Source: Prevotellaceae bacterium UBA5903 (GTDB taxonomy: Bacteria; Bacteroidota; Bacteroidia; Bacteroidales; Bacteroidaceae). From it: 39,912 nucleotides of DNA. The translations under genes were made by a program, and so were the position numbers. How positions within the stretch are numbered: the stretch's first letter is position 1; each line of letters starts with the position of its first letter. Below the pieces are notes generated by a model that was not told where the DNA came from, ran no database searches, and saw only the letters and a program-made list of their open reading frames with translations. Below are positions 14,265-23,090 of the stretch, piece after piece. The stretch is from contig DJEH01000114.1 in NCBI GenBank assembly GCA_002431845.1, positions 1 through 39,912 of the forward strand. The letters are read 5' to 3'.

Positions 14265-16602
14265 CCAATTTATCATAACGCTCGCCTCTCTCGCAGTGTT
14301 AGGTTGCACTGACGCATTGGCACAAAGCCAAGGACGCATTGTTGATGCACAAGGCCAAGGCATTGCTTTTGCCAATGTAGTGGCACTATCAAAGGCCGAT
14401 TCTACAATGGTGGCTGCGTGTGTGAGCAACGAAGATGGGTATTACAAAATGCCTGCTCTCGCAAACACAAAGTACGAACTCTTGCGCATTTCGGCATTGG
14501 GATATGTGCCTTTATACTACACATGCGCCACTCCTGTTGAACGATTGCAACTTATGCTAAAGCCATTAAAAGAGGTGGCTCTATCTGAAGCAAGCGTGGT
14601 GTATAAACGCCCCGTAGCGCATATTGACAATGGTGCTATCGTGACCAACATTCAAGGAACCACGCTATCGAAAGTGGGCAGCGCCGAAGATGTATTGCGC
14701 CAAGTGCCTGGCATTATTAAGAAAAACGACAAGGATGGCACCCTTGAGGTAATTGGTAGCGGCGAACCACAAGTGTATATTAACGGCAGAATTTTACGCG
14801 ACCTAAGCGAGCTCAAACAACTGCGTAGCGAGGACATCAAGAGCGTGGAGGTTATCAACAACCCTGGTGCTAACTATGATGCATCGGTTAAAGCCGTTGT
14901 AAAAATAAGGACAATTAAACGCAAAGGCGAGGGATGGGGCGTAAACTTATCCTACGACTTTGGACAAGGCAAATACGCTTTTAACCGCCCAGGGGTGCGT
15001 GTCAATTACCAAAAAATGGGGCTAAATATAGCTGTGGGGGGCGATTATTCTGTTGGCAGATACTACTATATGTCGCAGTTGGAGCAACAGACACAAGCTA
15101 ACGACACTTTGTGGATTATGCCTATGGTAAACCCTAATGTGGGCAAATTTGGATTCTTTAGAGAGTTTGCCGAATTTAACTACGATTTTAACGACAAACA
15201 CGCTGTGGGCATGCGCTACCAGCTGAAAACGAATGCTAAATATCCCTCACAATGTGTGGTTGAGAGCGACGTTATAGCTAATGGTGAATACTACGACCGC
15301 TTGGTTAATACTATTTACGCTGAAGACGATGCGAACCCACAACATGCACTAAATGCATACTATGTGGGGCAATGGGGAAAGGGAGAGTTCAGAATTGATG
15401 CCGACTTCTTTGCCAGTGGCGAAAGCAGCATGATGCGCTACGACGAAAGGAGCGATGAACACGAAAGTCGCAACTTCCCTACTATCAACAGCACACGTAA
15501 TAGATTAGTATGTACCAAGGTGCAATATGAGTGGCCATGGCTAAATGGCAAAGTAACAATGGGAGGACAGTTTAACCATACCAACCGGCACGATAGCTAC
15601 CACGTGGATAATGACCAATACGGAATTAGCAGTTCGTCATCGCAACTACTCGAAACTACTGAGGCTGCTTACTTGCAATATGCCACCTTGATAGCCAAAA
15701 AGGTTAGACTATCAGCAGGACTTCGGTATGAGCATTTAAAGCAGAACTATTATAATAGTGGCAGGCGCATAGGCAATCAATCACCTACGTACAGCAACCT
15801 CTTCCCCTCGGTTAGTGCTGCCACGCAATTAGGTAAGTTGCAGTTGATGCTTGCTTATTCATCGCAAACTGATAGACCCCAATATAGCCAACTATCGAGT
15901 AATGTGATATATGGTAATCGCTTTTTGCTAACCTCGGGAAATCCTAATCTGAGAGCTGCCATAAAGCACAATATCAGCGCAACTGCCGTGTACGATTGGG
16001 TGCAATTGGTTTTGAAATATAGCCACACCAAAGACGACATTATTTATTGGGGTAAAAAGGTGGCTGAAAACTCTAACGTCACCAAGATTACCTATATCAA
16101 CCACAATGCTTCCCAACTTAATGCAAGCGTGGTGATGTCGCCAAAAATCAAATTTTGGAATCCAAGGGTGGTGCTAAATCTGACCCAGGCATTCTTTAAT
16201 TCGGAACATTTACTTGGATATAAACTGAAACAAAACCCATTGCTTTATGCCGACTTTACAAATACATTCAACTTGCCTAAGGGATTTGACTTTACGGTAG
16301 ATTACCGCCTTAAGACAAGAGGTGCCATACAAAATGTGCGCATGTATAAAGTGACACATTATGTTGAATGTTACCTTAGTAAATCGTTCTTTAAAGACGC
16401 ACTCACACTTACTATTGGAGGACAAGATTTGCTGAAAAAATCAAACGATAAGGCGCGGATTTATATGGACAACACGCAAATATTTAAATCGGGCTATGGC
16501 GATACACGCTACTTCTACTTGAACCTAAATTACACCTTTAATGCAATGCGCAACAAGTATAAGGGAGATAGCGATGTGAACGAAGTGATTAAACGTTTGT
16601 AG
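14251..16602 (+). CDS. TonB-dependent receptor-like outer-membrane beta-barrel protein
   Basis: The 783-residue protein has a signal peptide (1-24, ending ALAQ), a carboxypeptidase-regulatory-like beta-sandwich (about 26-110, GRIVDAQGQGIAFANV), a plug domain (about 115-225, with VLRQVPGII and EPQVYINGR) and a long barrel resembling the Bacteroidota OMP_b-brl_3 family. It is not SusC-like and no SusD gene is near. The ATG at 14251 lies inside the end of gntR and begins the signal peptide. Co-transcription with an inner-membrane ABC exporter and its repressor suggests the barrel is needed when the exporter is induced, either as an exit route or as an envelope-repair component. This is inference. 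Confidence 0.87.
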   Translation: MKIHNQFIITLASLAVLGCTDALAQSQGRIVDAQGQGIAFANVVALSKADSTMVAACVSNEDGYYKMPALANTKYELLRISALGYVPLYYTCATPVERLQLMLKPLKEVALSEASVVYKRPVAHIDNGAIVTNIQGTTLSKVGSAEDVLRQVPGIIKKNDKDGTLEVIGSGEPQVYINGRILRDLSELKQLRSEDIKSVEVINNPGANYDASVKAVVKIRTIKRKGEGWGVNLSYDFGQGKYAFNRPGVRVNYQKMGLNIAVGGDYSVGRYYYMSQLEQQTQANDTLWIMPMVNPNVGKFGFFREFAEFNYDFNDKHAVGMRYQLKTNAKYPSQCVVESDVIANGEYYDRLVNTIYAEDDANPQHALNAYYVGQWGKGEFRIDADFFASGESSMMRYDERSDEHESRNFPTINSTRNRLVCTKVQYEWPWLNGKVTMGGQFNHTNRHDSYHVDNDQYGISSSSSQLLETTEAAYLQYATLIAKKVRLSAGLRYEHLKQNYYNSGRRIGNQSPTYSNLFPSVSAATQLGKLQLMLAYSSQTDRPQYSQLSSNVIYGNRFLLTSGNPNLRAAIKHNISATAVYDWVQLVLKYSHTKDDIIYWGKKVAENSNVTKITYINHNASQLNASVVMSPKIKFWNPRVVLNLTQAFFNSEHLLGYKLKQNPLLYADFTNTFNLPKGFDFTVDYRLKTRGAIQNVRMYKVTHYVECYLSKSFFKDALTLTIGGQDLLKKSNDKARIYMDNTQIFKSGYGDTRYFYLNLNYTFNAMRNKYKGDSDVNEVIKRL

Positions 16603-16607
16603 AATAT

Positions 16608-16675
16608 AAGTAGGTGTTCAAAAATTTATATAATCATGTTCTACATTAATTGATATGAATTTTGAACACCTACTT
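16608..16675. repeat. 70-bp inverted-repeat element, copy 1
   Basis: A perfect 16-bp terminal inverted repeat (AAGTAGGTGTTCAAAA) encloses an AT-rich interior. The interior is shared almost base for base with the copy at 38653-38723, including TTATATAATCATGT and CATTAATTGATATG. It begins six bases past the stop codon of the outer-membrane gene. No clear target duplication is seen. Confidence 0.85.
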
Positions 16676-16728
16676 ACTTATTAAGCTATGCAAGTGATAA
16701 CCTTTATTTATGTGCCTGCTTAATAACA

Positions 16729-16764
16729 AAAGCACCATTTAACCCTTGGGCTAAATGGTGCTTT
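16729..16764. terminator. bidirectional hairpin terminator
   Basis: A perfect 13-bp stem (AAAGCACCATTTA at 16729-16741, complement at 16752-16764) with a 10-nt loop lies between the converging outer-membrane gene and the hexosaminidase gene. Confidence 0.85.
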
Positions 16765-16795
16765 ATTCATTATTATCTTATGCGATTATGGTTTG

Positions 16796-19700
16796 TTATT
16801 TCACGATAACTTTTTTACCATTTACTATATAGATGCCTTGCTGACCTATGTGTTGTAAACGGCGTCCTTGAAGGTCGTAGATGCTTTGGGTTGCCTTGTT
16901 CTCGTCAGAAACAATGGTGTTGATACCTTCTGTTATCTTTGTATACTTGGCAGTGATATCTATATAACCTTCTACAGTTGTATCAAAGTCTTCGTTGCCC
17001 GTAGTTGCCGTGAGCACATAGCCACTATATGCGGGTAAGAGCAATGTGAATGCATCACCAGCCTTAACGAGCGTTGTACTTTTCTCTAATACTTTTTCAT
17101 CTTCGTCAATGCAAGTAACCTTTACGGTGTAGTAAGGTTGTGCGTAGAATGTTGAGATACGGATGGGGTGTCCTGTTCCGCCATTCCAGCCTACGAGGTT
17201 GCCATTCTCTGCGCCATCCCAATACATGCCATTAGTGCCCTTGATGTTCCATGTTTCGCCATCACTATTGAGATTGAAGGTGAAGTTTTCGCCCGACGTT
17301 TTGCTGGCAGCGGTTGGCTGAGAGCGTTGCAATGTGGGGATATATACACCAAGATACTTATTCTCTACCTTGAAAGTTTTTCCGCTTCCAGTGAGTGTCC
17401 ATACTGCATTTGGCTTCAAATCTGCATCGCTAATGGCACGATTTACATTCATGTTATCCTCTACCAATCTGTAGCCCGAACGTCCGCTTGCCGTAGTGGC
17501 ATCGTAAAGTAGATAGCTCTTTCCACTTTCAATCTTAGTTACTGTAGCTCCCACCTTCTTTACACCCGTAATAGCATCGGTGGTGAACACTGCATTGATT
17601 GTTACGTCGGCTGCTGGTGTAAGCACATCGCCGTTAGATACATCTGCATTCTTTAGCTCGTAGTATTTAGGAGTGGGCAAAGATACGGTGTATTGTTCGC
17701 CAACGTTGCATGCTGTTTCTACATCATCAATGATTGCACCCTTATCGTCTGTGCAATGATATACAATGGCATAAGCCACACGTTTGTAGGTAACTTTATA
17801 AACGCTTTCGCCTGTAGACTCCACACTTACAAATTGAGTATTCTTAAACGCTGGGCATTCGTTGGCTGTAATCTCTGCAACCGAAGCTGGGATGCTCTTA
17901 ACAATAGTACCCAAGTCGTTTCCTTTGTCGTCTACACACTTAAAGGTTGTTACCTTCACCTCTTGAGCAGTCCATTCTGAGCCTTGTCCGCGTGCTGCAT
18001 CATACGATGCACCATTGATAGTAGAGCCTGCATACACCTCGCCAGAGGGGAGTGGGAATAAACTCTTTCCGTTAATCTTTACACGAAGGTCTTTGTATGC
18101 AGGTACGTAGCTCAAAGTGATAGTAGCAGCTGCACTCTTATCAAGCGATACTGGACAACCTTTTTGATTAACATAATCACCTGCTGTGGCAATGTAACGA
18201 CCGGTTGTAGCATTTTTAAGTTTCAACGATTGAGAACCATCTGCATTTACTGTTGCCTTCTCTACAATCCATGCATTAGCAGCATCATCTGCTGTGCTAT
18301 GCATGAGGTTGGCTACGTTTGCTTTATCTGCAATAGCCGTAGCGTCAAATCCGTCTACAGCATTGCTAAATGTATAAGTCTTACCCTCTTTAAGATAGTC
18401 AAATGTTACAACGGTTCCTGGAGTTTGTCCGTAGTCTTCGAGTGGAGAAAACTCCCATTGTCCACCAGCACCATCTGTGGGTTTGCTATACAAGTTTACT
18501 GCAAGACCTTGTCCCGACATAGAAGAGTTGAGATATTGTCCACTCACCTTGTCGCTTGCTATAGAATAATAGTAATTGCTACCTTTGGTGCCGTAGGCAC
18601 CTGTTCCAAGTTGGAAGTCGTAGTACTTTTTACTGTTGTCGTAGGTCCAACGTCCAGCCGTTGAGTTTGCTGTAGGATTAGGCTTTAATGAACCATTAGG
18701 TTGCGCTTTACATACCAAAGCAAAATGTCCTATATTGTTGGGATCTTCCTCAATGCTCCACCACTGATTGTCGTAGTTGGCATCGCCTTGACTTGCTTGT
18801 GCATTTGTCCAAATTACGCCAACTTTTGCACCCTTACTGCTATACTGACTAATGAGCGATGAGCCATCTGCCAAGAGTTCTATACATCTGCCTTTGCGTG
18901 TTTCATCTGTACCACCTGAGATAATACGATAGTAGTATTTCTTATCAGCAGTATTAACAAAAGGATAAGTGACCTCGGTAGTAGGTTGGGTAGACTGGCC
19001 AAGCATCTTATACTTGCAGTAGCGATAATTGCCGTAATTTAACAATGTTGTATCAGCCGTCATACGCTTTTGGAAATCGCTAAAGTCCTTACGTGCTTGG
19101 GGTGTCCATCCGTTTTCTGCTATTGCCAAAAGACGAGGCAATGCAAGCCATTCCATATACTTAGCATCCGATACATGCTCTGTCCAGAAGGTGCCTTGTA
19201 CGCCATAGCTTGTAGCTGCAGGTGGGTTGGTTTCGTAGGTCTTTTGTACGTTATCCGAACCATCGCCCGCTCCTGGAGGGTCGAGTTCGCTATTGCCTTG
19301 CTTACGATTGATGTAGTATGGACCCCAAGGAGTATATATACTTGCCAAACCAAGTTCGTTTGCTTTAGCCACTGCTGCCTCAGGACCTGTCCAACAGAAC
19401 ACAGTTGCACCTGTGGCCTTCATAAGGTTGAGGTCGGCACCACTTGCTGTAATAGCTTCATTCCAAACGGCAAGTTTACGACCTTTTGACTGTACAAAGT
19501 CTGCCATTTCTTTTATAAAGTGACTTTGCAATTGTCGGTAGTCGGTAAGCCCAAGTTTGCTATACATCTCTTGGCATTCCTTGTTGTTTTTCCACGCGCT
19601 TACAGGGCACTCATCACCACCAATGTGTATATATGTGCTAGGAAACAAGTCGATTAGTTCGCTCAAAATATCCTTAGTGAATTGCACCGCTTTAGGGTTA

Positions 19701-20635
19701 GCCACATTCATCACATCAGAGTAGATGCCACCATCTATTTGCACTGTATGTGTGCCTTGTGGGGTGCAACTAAACTCTGGATAAGCAGCAAGCGCAGCAC
19801 AGAAGTGTCCAGGCATATCAATCTCAGGAATTACCTCTATATGACGTGCCTTTGCATAAGCAACTACGTCCTTAATCTGCTCTTGGGTATAAAAATAAGG
19901 GCCATATGGCTTGTTAATCCAATACTGTGTGCGTTCGTCCATATCGGTGAAACGACAGTTTGGAGCTATACTTGCCACTGATGTGAGTTTGGGGTATTTC
20001 TTAATCTCTACGCGCCATCCTTGGTCGTCACTTAGGTGCCAATGAAACGCATTGAGCTTGTAGTACGACATAACGTCTATCATGCGTTTCACCTCTTCTG
20101 CTGTAAAGAAGTGGCGCGAAACATCGAGCATGAAACCACGATAAGCAAAGCGAGGTTCATCGGTTATGCTTACTATTGGCAATGAAAACGAAGTAATCTT
20201 GGCATCTTTCACCCCTGCCATAACGTTGGCTGGAAGCATCTTCTTAATGCTCTGAAAAGCGTAGTAAAAACCTAATGCACTCTTTGCTTGAACCTTTACA
20301 CCAGCACTTGTTACATCTATCTTATACCCACCTTCTTTCAGCGTGTTTGTGGTGGGCAAGAGCGATACTTGCACAAGGGCATTTGCATCATCTGCGGCCA
20401 CAATAACGCTATTGCCCGTGGCATACTGATAGTCATTAGCGAATTGATTTACCTCGCTAACTGACGATTCGTCGAGCGAAGTATAGCTAATTGTAAACTG
20501 TGAGGGCAATGACAATGTGCCCGATTTTACGGTCATCGTTTTAGGACGTGGCGTAAGATTAACAAACGTCTGTGCCCATGTTGTAATTGGTAACAACGAG
20601 AGCAACATCAAAAAACAAAGTAAACGATGTTTCAT
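16796..20635 (-). CDS. secreted GH20 beta-N-acetylhexosaminidase, multidomain
   Basis: The protein has 1279 residues. A signal peptide (1-21, TTWAQ) is followed by a GH20 N-terminal domain (about 25-155) and the GH20 barrel (about 160-510), with the catalytic pair D341-E342 in HIGGDEC and the HWHLSDDQGWR, WTEH and PRLLAIAE motifs. It removes terminal GlcNAc or GalNAc from glycans. The remaining 750 residues or so hold ricin-like or carbohydrate-binding-like beta segments (about 560-740 and 1040-1160) and small repeats with CVDDKGN/CTDDKGA/CIDEDEK motifs. The C-terminus (IYDLQGRRL to GIYIVNGKKVIVK) resembles a shortened type IX secretion sorting tail. The start at 20635 begins the signal peptide. 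It is likely surface or extracellular, acting on mucin or other host glycans. Confidence 0.92.
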   Translation of the reverse strand: MKHRLLCFLMLLSLLPITTWAQTFVNLTPRPKTMTVKSGTLSLPSQFTISYTSLDESSVSEVNQFANDYQYATGNSVIVAADDANALVQVSLLPTTNTLKEGGYKIDVTSAGVKVQAKSALGFYYAFQSIKKMLPANVMAGVKDAKITSFSLPIVSITDEPRFAYRGFMLDVSRHFFTAEEVKRMIDVMSYYKLNAFHWHLSDDQGWRVEIKKYPKLTSVASIAPNCRFTDMDERTQYWINKPYGPYFYTQEQIKDVVAYAKARHIEVIPEIDMPGHFCAALAAYPEFSCTPQGTHTVQIDGGIYSDVMNVANPKAVQFTKDILSELIDLFPSTYIHIGGDECPVSAWKNNKECQEMYSKLGLTDYRQLQSHFIKEMADFVQSKGRKLAVWNEAITASGADLNLMKATGATVFCWTGPEAAVAKANELGLASIYTPWGPYYINRKQGNSELDPPGAGDGSDNVQKTYETNPPAATSYGVQGTFWTEHVSDAKYMEWLALPRLLAIAENGWTPQARKDFSDFQKRMTADTTLLNYGNYRYCKYKMLGQSTQPTTEVTYPFVNTADKKYYYRIISGGTDETRKGRCIELLADGSSLISQYSSKGAKVGVIWTNAQASQGDANYDNQWWSIEEDPNNIGHFALVCKAQPNGSLKPNPTANSTAGRWTYDNSKKYYDFQLGTGAYGTKGSNYYYSIASDKVSGQYLNSSMSGQGLAVNLYSKPTDGAGGQWEFSPLEDYGQTPGTVVTFDYLKEGKTYTFSNAVDGFDATAIADKANVANLMHSTADDAANAWIVEKATVNADGSQSLKLKNATTGRYIATAGDYVNQKGCPVSLDKSAAATITLSYVPAYKDLRVKINGKSLFPLPSGEVYAGSTINGASYDAARGQGSEWTAQEVKVTTFKCVDDKGNDLGTIVKSIPASVAEITANECPAFKNTQFVSVESTGESVYKVTYKRVAYAIVYHCTDDKGAIIDDVETACNVGEQYTVSLPTPKYYELKNADVSNGDVLTPAADVTINAVFTTDAITGVKKVGATVTKIESGKSYLLYDATTASGRSGYRLVEDNMNVNRAISDADLKPNAVWTLTGSGKTFKVENKYLGVYIPTLQRSQPTAASKTSGENFTFNLNSDGETWNIKGTNGMYWDGAENGNLVGWNGGTGHPIRISTFYAQPYYTVKVTCIDEDEKVLEKSTTLVKAGDAFTLLLPAYSGYVLTATTGNEDFDTTVEGYIDITAKYTKITEGINTIVSDENKATQSIYDLQGRRLQHIGQQGIYIVNGKKVIVK

Positions 20636-20674
20636 GTTTTTCTGTTTTGTATTAATTATTAGTGAGTTTGTACG

Positions 20675-20682
20675 CAAAGATA
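20675..20682 (-). promoter_or_regulatory. -7 promoter element for the hexosaminidase gene
   Basis: The minus strand reads TATCTTTG, fitting TAnnTTTG, 40 bases before the ATG. The -33 position falls around 20702-20706, at the edge of the inverted repeat at 20703-20729. Confidence 0.55.
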
Positions 20683-20702
20683 GGTATTTGCTTATGAATG
20701 TG

Positions 20703-20729
20703 CAACTTTAAACGGAATGATTAAAGTTG
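20703..20729. promoter_or_regulatory. inverted repeat, possible operator of the hexosaminidase gene
   Basis: A perfect 9-bp inverted repeat, CAACTTTAA-9 bp-TTAAAGTTG, is placed over and just upstream of the -33 region of the hexosaminidase promoter. Size and position suit a dimeric regulator. No regulator gene is adjacent. Confidence 0.45.
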
Positions 20730-20740
20730 GAAGCACACAA

Positions 20741-20803
20741 AAAAACTCGTGAACACACAACAAACAAGCCTAAACTTAGCTTTTTTGTTCATTTGTTCAC
20801 GAG
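20741..20803 (-). terminator. terminator of the six-gene operon
   Basis: A 10-bp stem (CTCGTGAACA at 20746-20755, complement at 20794-20803) with further pairing inside and a T-run following on the minus strand lies about 40 bases past the zinc peptidase stop codon. Confidence 0.75.
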
Positions 20804-20844
20804 CTTTTGGACTTCGCTATTTTAGCTTATTAGCATCTCAGTTA

Positions 20845-21528
20845 TCAGTCGTTGTCACGGTTTCCACCCATAAATATTAGTATGTAATATACCAATGTAG
20901 CCAACGAACTTAGTGCTGCCACTACATAGGTATAAGCAGCCGAGCGTAGGGCTGATACTGCCATAGGATGCTCATAGTTTGACGTGATGCCTGCACTTTC
21001 AAGCCACTTTGTGGCACGTCGGGATGCGTCTATTTCAACCGGTAAAGTGATAAAACTAAAGAGGGTTGTTAGAGCAAATAGCACAATGCCCAATAGCAAT
21101 ATTGAGGGCATAACATGTATAAGCAATATGCCTGCCAATAGCACCCATTGCACCCAATTTGAAGCAAACGACACCACCGGAACCAAGGCCGAACGCATGG
21201 TGAGCGGGCCATAAGCCACTGCATGTTGCACTGCATGGCCACACTCATGGGCTGCTACTGCAGCAGCTGCTACCGAACAACCATTATAAACGGCTGGAGA
21301 AAGATTTACCGTAGCATTAGTTGGATTGTAGTGGTCGGTAAGGTAACCAGGGGTGCTTGTCACTGTTACATTGTAGATGCCATTGTCGCGAAGCATTTTC
21401 TCTGCCACCTCGCGCCCGGTCATGCCTGATGACAAAGGCATGTTTGAATACTTTTTGAATTTGCTGTTAAGATTAGCCTGCACGATGTAGCTTACAAGTG
21501 CAATGGCTATAAAAAGAAGGAGATACAT
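20845..21528 (-). CDS. membrane zinc metallopeptidase, YugP family
   Basis: This 227-residue protein has an N-terminal membrane helix (1-20), the zinc-protease motif HECGH (94-98, within AAAVAAHECGHAVQH) and three or four further hydrophobic segments (about 110-160 and 195-222). This is the layout of the YugP/Zn_peptidase_2 family, whose substrates are unknown. The start is an ATG. The gene is last in a minus-strand operon, 83 bp after the flippase gene, and is followed by a terminator. Confidence 0.88.
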   Translation of the reverse strand: MYLLLFIAIALVSYIVQANLNSKFKKYSNMPLSSGMTGREVAEKMLRDNGIYNVTVTSTPGYLTDHYNPTNATVNLSPAVYNGCSVAAAAVAAHECGHAVQHAVAYGPLTMRSALVPVVSFASNWVQWVLLAGILLIHVMPSILLLGIVLFALTTLFSFITLPVEIDASRRATKWLESAGITSNYEHPMAVSALRSAAYTYVVAALSSLATLVYYILIFMGGNRDND

Positions 21529-21611
21529 GATTGTTAAGAATATGTTTCGATTATGTTTTTACTATAAAGAGCAGATGGCATAGAAACGTGTGCTTTCACA
21601 AGCAAGAAGCA

Positions 21612-23069
21612 CTACTTTTTTCTTCCTAACTTGCTCATTACAAAGTCAAGGCACTCGCTCATTATTTGTGCACCAAGCAACCTTAGCAAAGCCATATATA
21701 CAATAGCAGCCACTGCTATCTTAGTTAGTATGCTAAAATATACATTGCTTGCCAACGGAGTGGCCACCAGCCATGCCACCGCCATGGCTACAAGTGCTAT
21801 CAGCGTAAAGGGCAATATGTCGCGCAAGGCATGAAGCAAAGGCAACTTTATGAGGCGGAACACAAAATAGTGCCACACCAAAAGCCACAACGTATTGACA
21901 ACTACGTATGCCACCACCATTGTTTCTACACCATAGGGATACAATACAAGTAATAGCAACATCTGTACCAAACATTGCGCTATGGTATTCCACATAAATA
22001 CATTGCTTCGTCCCTGGCTCACAACAAAGTTTGAATAGAGCGAGGCTATGGGAACGAAAGCTCCACCCACGCAGAGTATTTGCATGAGATGTGCACTCAC
22101 AAGCCACTTGGAGGTGATGGTAATGGTGATAAATTCGGGTGCTACAAGTGCCAAGCCAAATAAACAGGGACAGGAAAGAAACGCTGTGAGACGAAGCATT
22201 TTTCTAAACACACGTTGCATACGCTCTGGCTCATCGTAAGACAAACGTGCAAACAATGGTTGTGTCACACTCCACACCATGCCCGTAAGCATTGTGTATC
22301 CCATGCCTGTCCACTTGTTGGCTTGATTGTAATATCCTACGGTTTTTTCGCCATAAAAACGGCCAAAAAAGATGCTAAAGATATTGTTGTTGATGTGGGT
22401 AAAGATGTTTGTTGCAAGGAGTTTTGAACTAAATCCTATCATGCCACGCAAGGGACGTAAGTCGATGTGCCATGTGGGATGCCAGTCGGCAAACCACCAA
22501 CTACCCACCGTAAGCATTAAGCAGAACACTAAATTCTGAATGGCTATACCCCAATAAGCAAAGCCTTTCCATGCCAAAACAACGCCTATTACTCCCGAAC
22601 AAACAAGCGCCACCATGGTGATGATTGCAGTTTCACGTACACGCATATTACGAAAGAGCCATGCACGCGGTGAAGTGTTGAGAGCTGATATTACAAAACT
22701 CAAAAAAGATAAGCGAGCCAGCGGTATTAAAGCTGGTTGCCTATACCATGCTGCTATGAGTGGAGCCGAAAAGAAAAGTACCACGTAAATACTCACACTA
22801 CATAGCACATTAAACCAAAATACGGCATTATAATCGGCATCCGTCACCACTTTTTTGCGGTTCAAGCCCGAGATAAATCCGCTCTCTTGTAGTGCCGATG
22901 CTATGAGTGTAAAGATGGTAAGCATGCCCACCATACCATAATCGGCAGGCGAGAGCAAACGCCCTAAGAAGATGCCAAATACAAGGTTAAGGGCTTGTTG
23001 TGCACCACTGTTGATGCTTCCCCATAACAGTCCGTTGGCCGTTTTTTCTTTTAATGATTTTGCTGTCAT
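21612..23069 (-). CDS. Wzx-type polysaccharide flippase (oligosaccharide exporter)
   Basis: The 485-residue protein has about 12-14 membrane segments. It belongs to the MOP superfamily polysaccharide transporters (RfbX/Wzx), as shown by the N-terminal pattern (NGLLWGSINSGAQQALN, FGIFLGRLLSPADYGMVGM). Such proteins flip lipid-linked oligosaccharides across the inner membrane. No glycosyltransferase genes accompany it, so it is an orphan flippase and its glycan cannot be inferred. It follows menA by 21 bp in the same operon; both act on polyprenyl-type lipids, though that link may be chance. Confidence 0.88.
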   Translation of the reverse strand: MTAKSLKEKTANGLLWGSINSGAQQALNLVFGIFLGRLLSPADYGMVGMLTIFTLIASALQESGFISGLNRKKVVTDADYNAVFWFNVLCSVSIYVVLFFSAPLIAAWYRQPALIPLARLSFLSFVISALNTSPRAWLFRNMRVRETAIITMVALVCSGVIGVVLAWKGFAYWGIAIQNLVFCLMLTVGSWWFADWHPTWHIDLRPLRGMIGFSSKLLATNIFTHINNNIFSIFFGRFYGEKTVGYYNQANKWTGMGYTMLTGMVWSVTQPLFARLSYDEPERMQRVFRKMLRLTAFLSCPCLFGLALVAPEFITITITSKWLVSAHLMQILCVGGAFVPIASLYSNFVVSQGRSNVFMWNTIAQCLVQMLLLLVLYPYGVETMVVAYVVVNTLWLLVWHYFVFRLIKLPLLHALRDILPFTLIALVAMAVAWLVATPLASNVYFSILTKIAVAAIVYMALLRLLGAQIMSECLDFVMSKLGRKK

Positions 23070-23090
23070 TCTATGTGTAGATAGAGAGGT

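Noticed and set aside
16608..16675. Reading the 70-bp element simply as an intrinsic terminator
   Set aside because: The stem is AT-rich, the loop is about 36 nt and conserved between copies, and a separate GC-containing terminator follows each complete copy.
18164..18664. Long open frame antisense to the hexosaminidase gene
   Set aside because: The opposite strand holds an intact GH20 protein; the antisense translation is cysteine/isoleucine-rich without domains, as expected from a shadow.
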